Origin: UBA1447 sp964612185
Lineage (GTDB): Bacteria > Bacillota > Clostridia > Oscillospirales > Acutalibacteraceae
Direction: 5' to 3'
Assembly: GCA_964612185.1 (NCBI GenBank)
Contig: CAZTCR010000024.1
Coordinates: 1 to 48,124 of the forward strand
Length of the DNA stretch: 48,124 nucleotides
A program made the position numbers and the translations under genes. This document shows, piece by piece, positions 48,083 to 48,124 of the stretch (positions are counted from its first letter, which is position 1; each line of letters opens with the position of its first letter). Under the pieces are notes generated by a model. That model did no database searches. It was given only the letters and a program-made list of their open reading frames with translations, and had not been told where the DNA came from.

Positions 48083-48124
48083 ATAAACCCCCGGCTATGC
48101 CGGGGGAGTAAGAGAGCTTTAGCT
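48083..48124 (+). other. GC-rich hairpin at the window edge, possible IS200/IS605-type end
   Basis: CCCCCGGC (48088-48095 region) TAT GCCGGGGG is a perfect 8-bp stem with a 3-base loop, followed by AGTAAGAGAGCTTTAGCT. Such a short GC hairpin near the end of DNA resembles the subterminal hairpins of IS200/IS605 elements. Only a few dozen bases are visible, so it could equally be a ribosome-site sequestering stem or a second terminator. Confidence 0.3.

Overview
The window looks like a chromosomal contig from an uncultured Gram-positive anaerobe of the class Clostridia, most likely Oscillospirales/Ruminococcaceae-like. The reasons are moderate GC, strong AAGGAG ribosome sites, TTGACA/TATAAT promoters, many secreted or lipid-anchored proteins, type I dockerin modules, a YtrA-type GntR/ABC pair, a PadR regulator and biotin-dependent decarboxylase genes. 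The taxonomy is inference. A block of exactly 100 N marks a scaffold join, so this is probably a metagenome or draft assembly.

Layout. 1-4.7 kb (+): the 3' end of a 23S rRNA with no 5S behind it, a terminator, a GT8 glycosyltransferase and two tandem beta-lactamase-fold serine hydrolases. 4.7-12.4 kb (-): a lipoprotein and three large exported proteins (transglutaminase-dockerin, SpoIID-dockerin, M6 metalloprotease with leucine-rich repeats), each with its own promoter. 12.6-19.2 kb (-): housekeeping genes rarA, a biotin carrier, an OadG-like fragment, a carboxyltransferase, glyS and mgtE. A degenerate 11-bp tandem repeat lies between glyS and the carboxyltransferase gene.

19.7-27.9 kb (+): a compact phage head module (small and large terminase, portal, prohead protease, decoration protein, major capsid, two connector-like proteins and a terminator/fibre-like fusion). 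It has no integrase, repressor, tail tube, tape measure, baseplate or lysis genes, and all its frames are open. Palindromic repeats and heptamer satellites fill most of its gaps. It is the best candidate for an undescribed system: a domesticated, tail-less capsid or gene-transfer-agent-like locus.

28-34 kb: a GntR-ABC exporter operon, ribosomal protein L25, a GH16 glucanase, a DUF1080 protein, an arginase-family enzyme, a tautomerase and a DUF1294 membrane protein. 34.2-37 kb is AT-rich accessory DNA: a truncated second DUF1294 copy, small unknown proteins, a possible tiny ORF under a strong promoter, and a PadR regulator followed by a broken DUF1048 gene.

37.2-47.7 kb (-): an exported vWA-lipase protein, an alpha/beta hydrolase, a redox cluster (trxB, glutaredoxin, glutathione peroxidase), two tandem exported GH31 glycosidases and a histidine phosphatase. 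The 100-N gap lies in trxB and appears to be a false gap between contigs that overlap by 55 bp. The window ends with a yybP-ykoY manganese riboswitch and its terminator, reading right toward a gene outside the window, and then a GC-rich hairpin that may be an insertion-sequence end.
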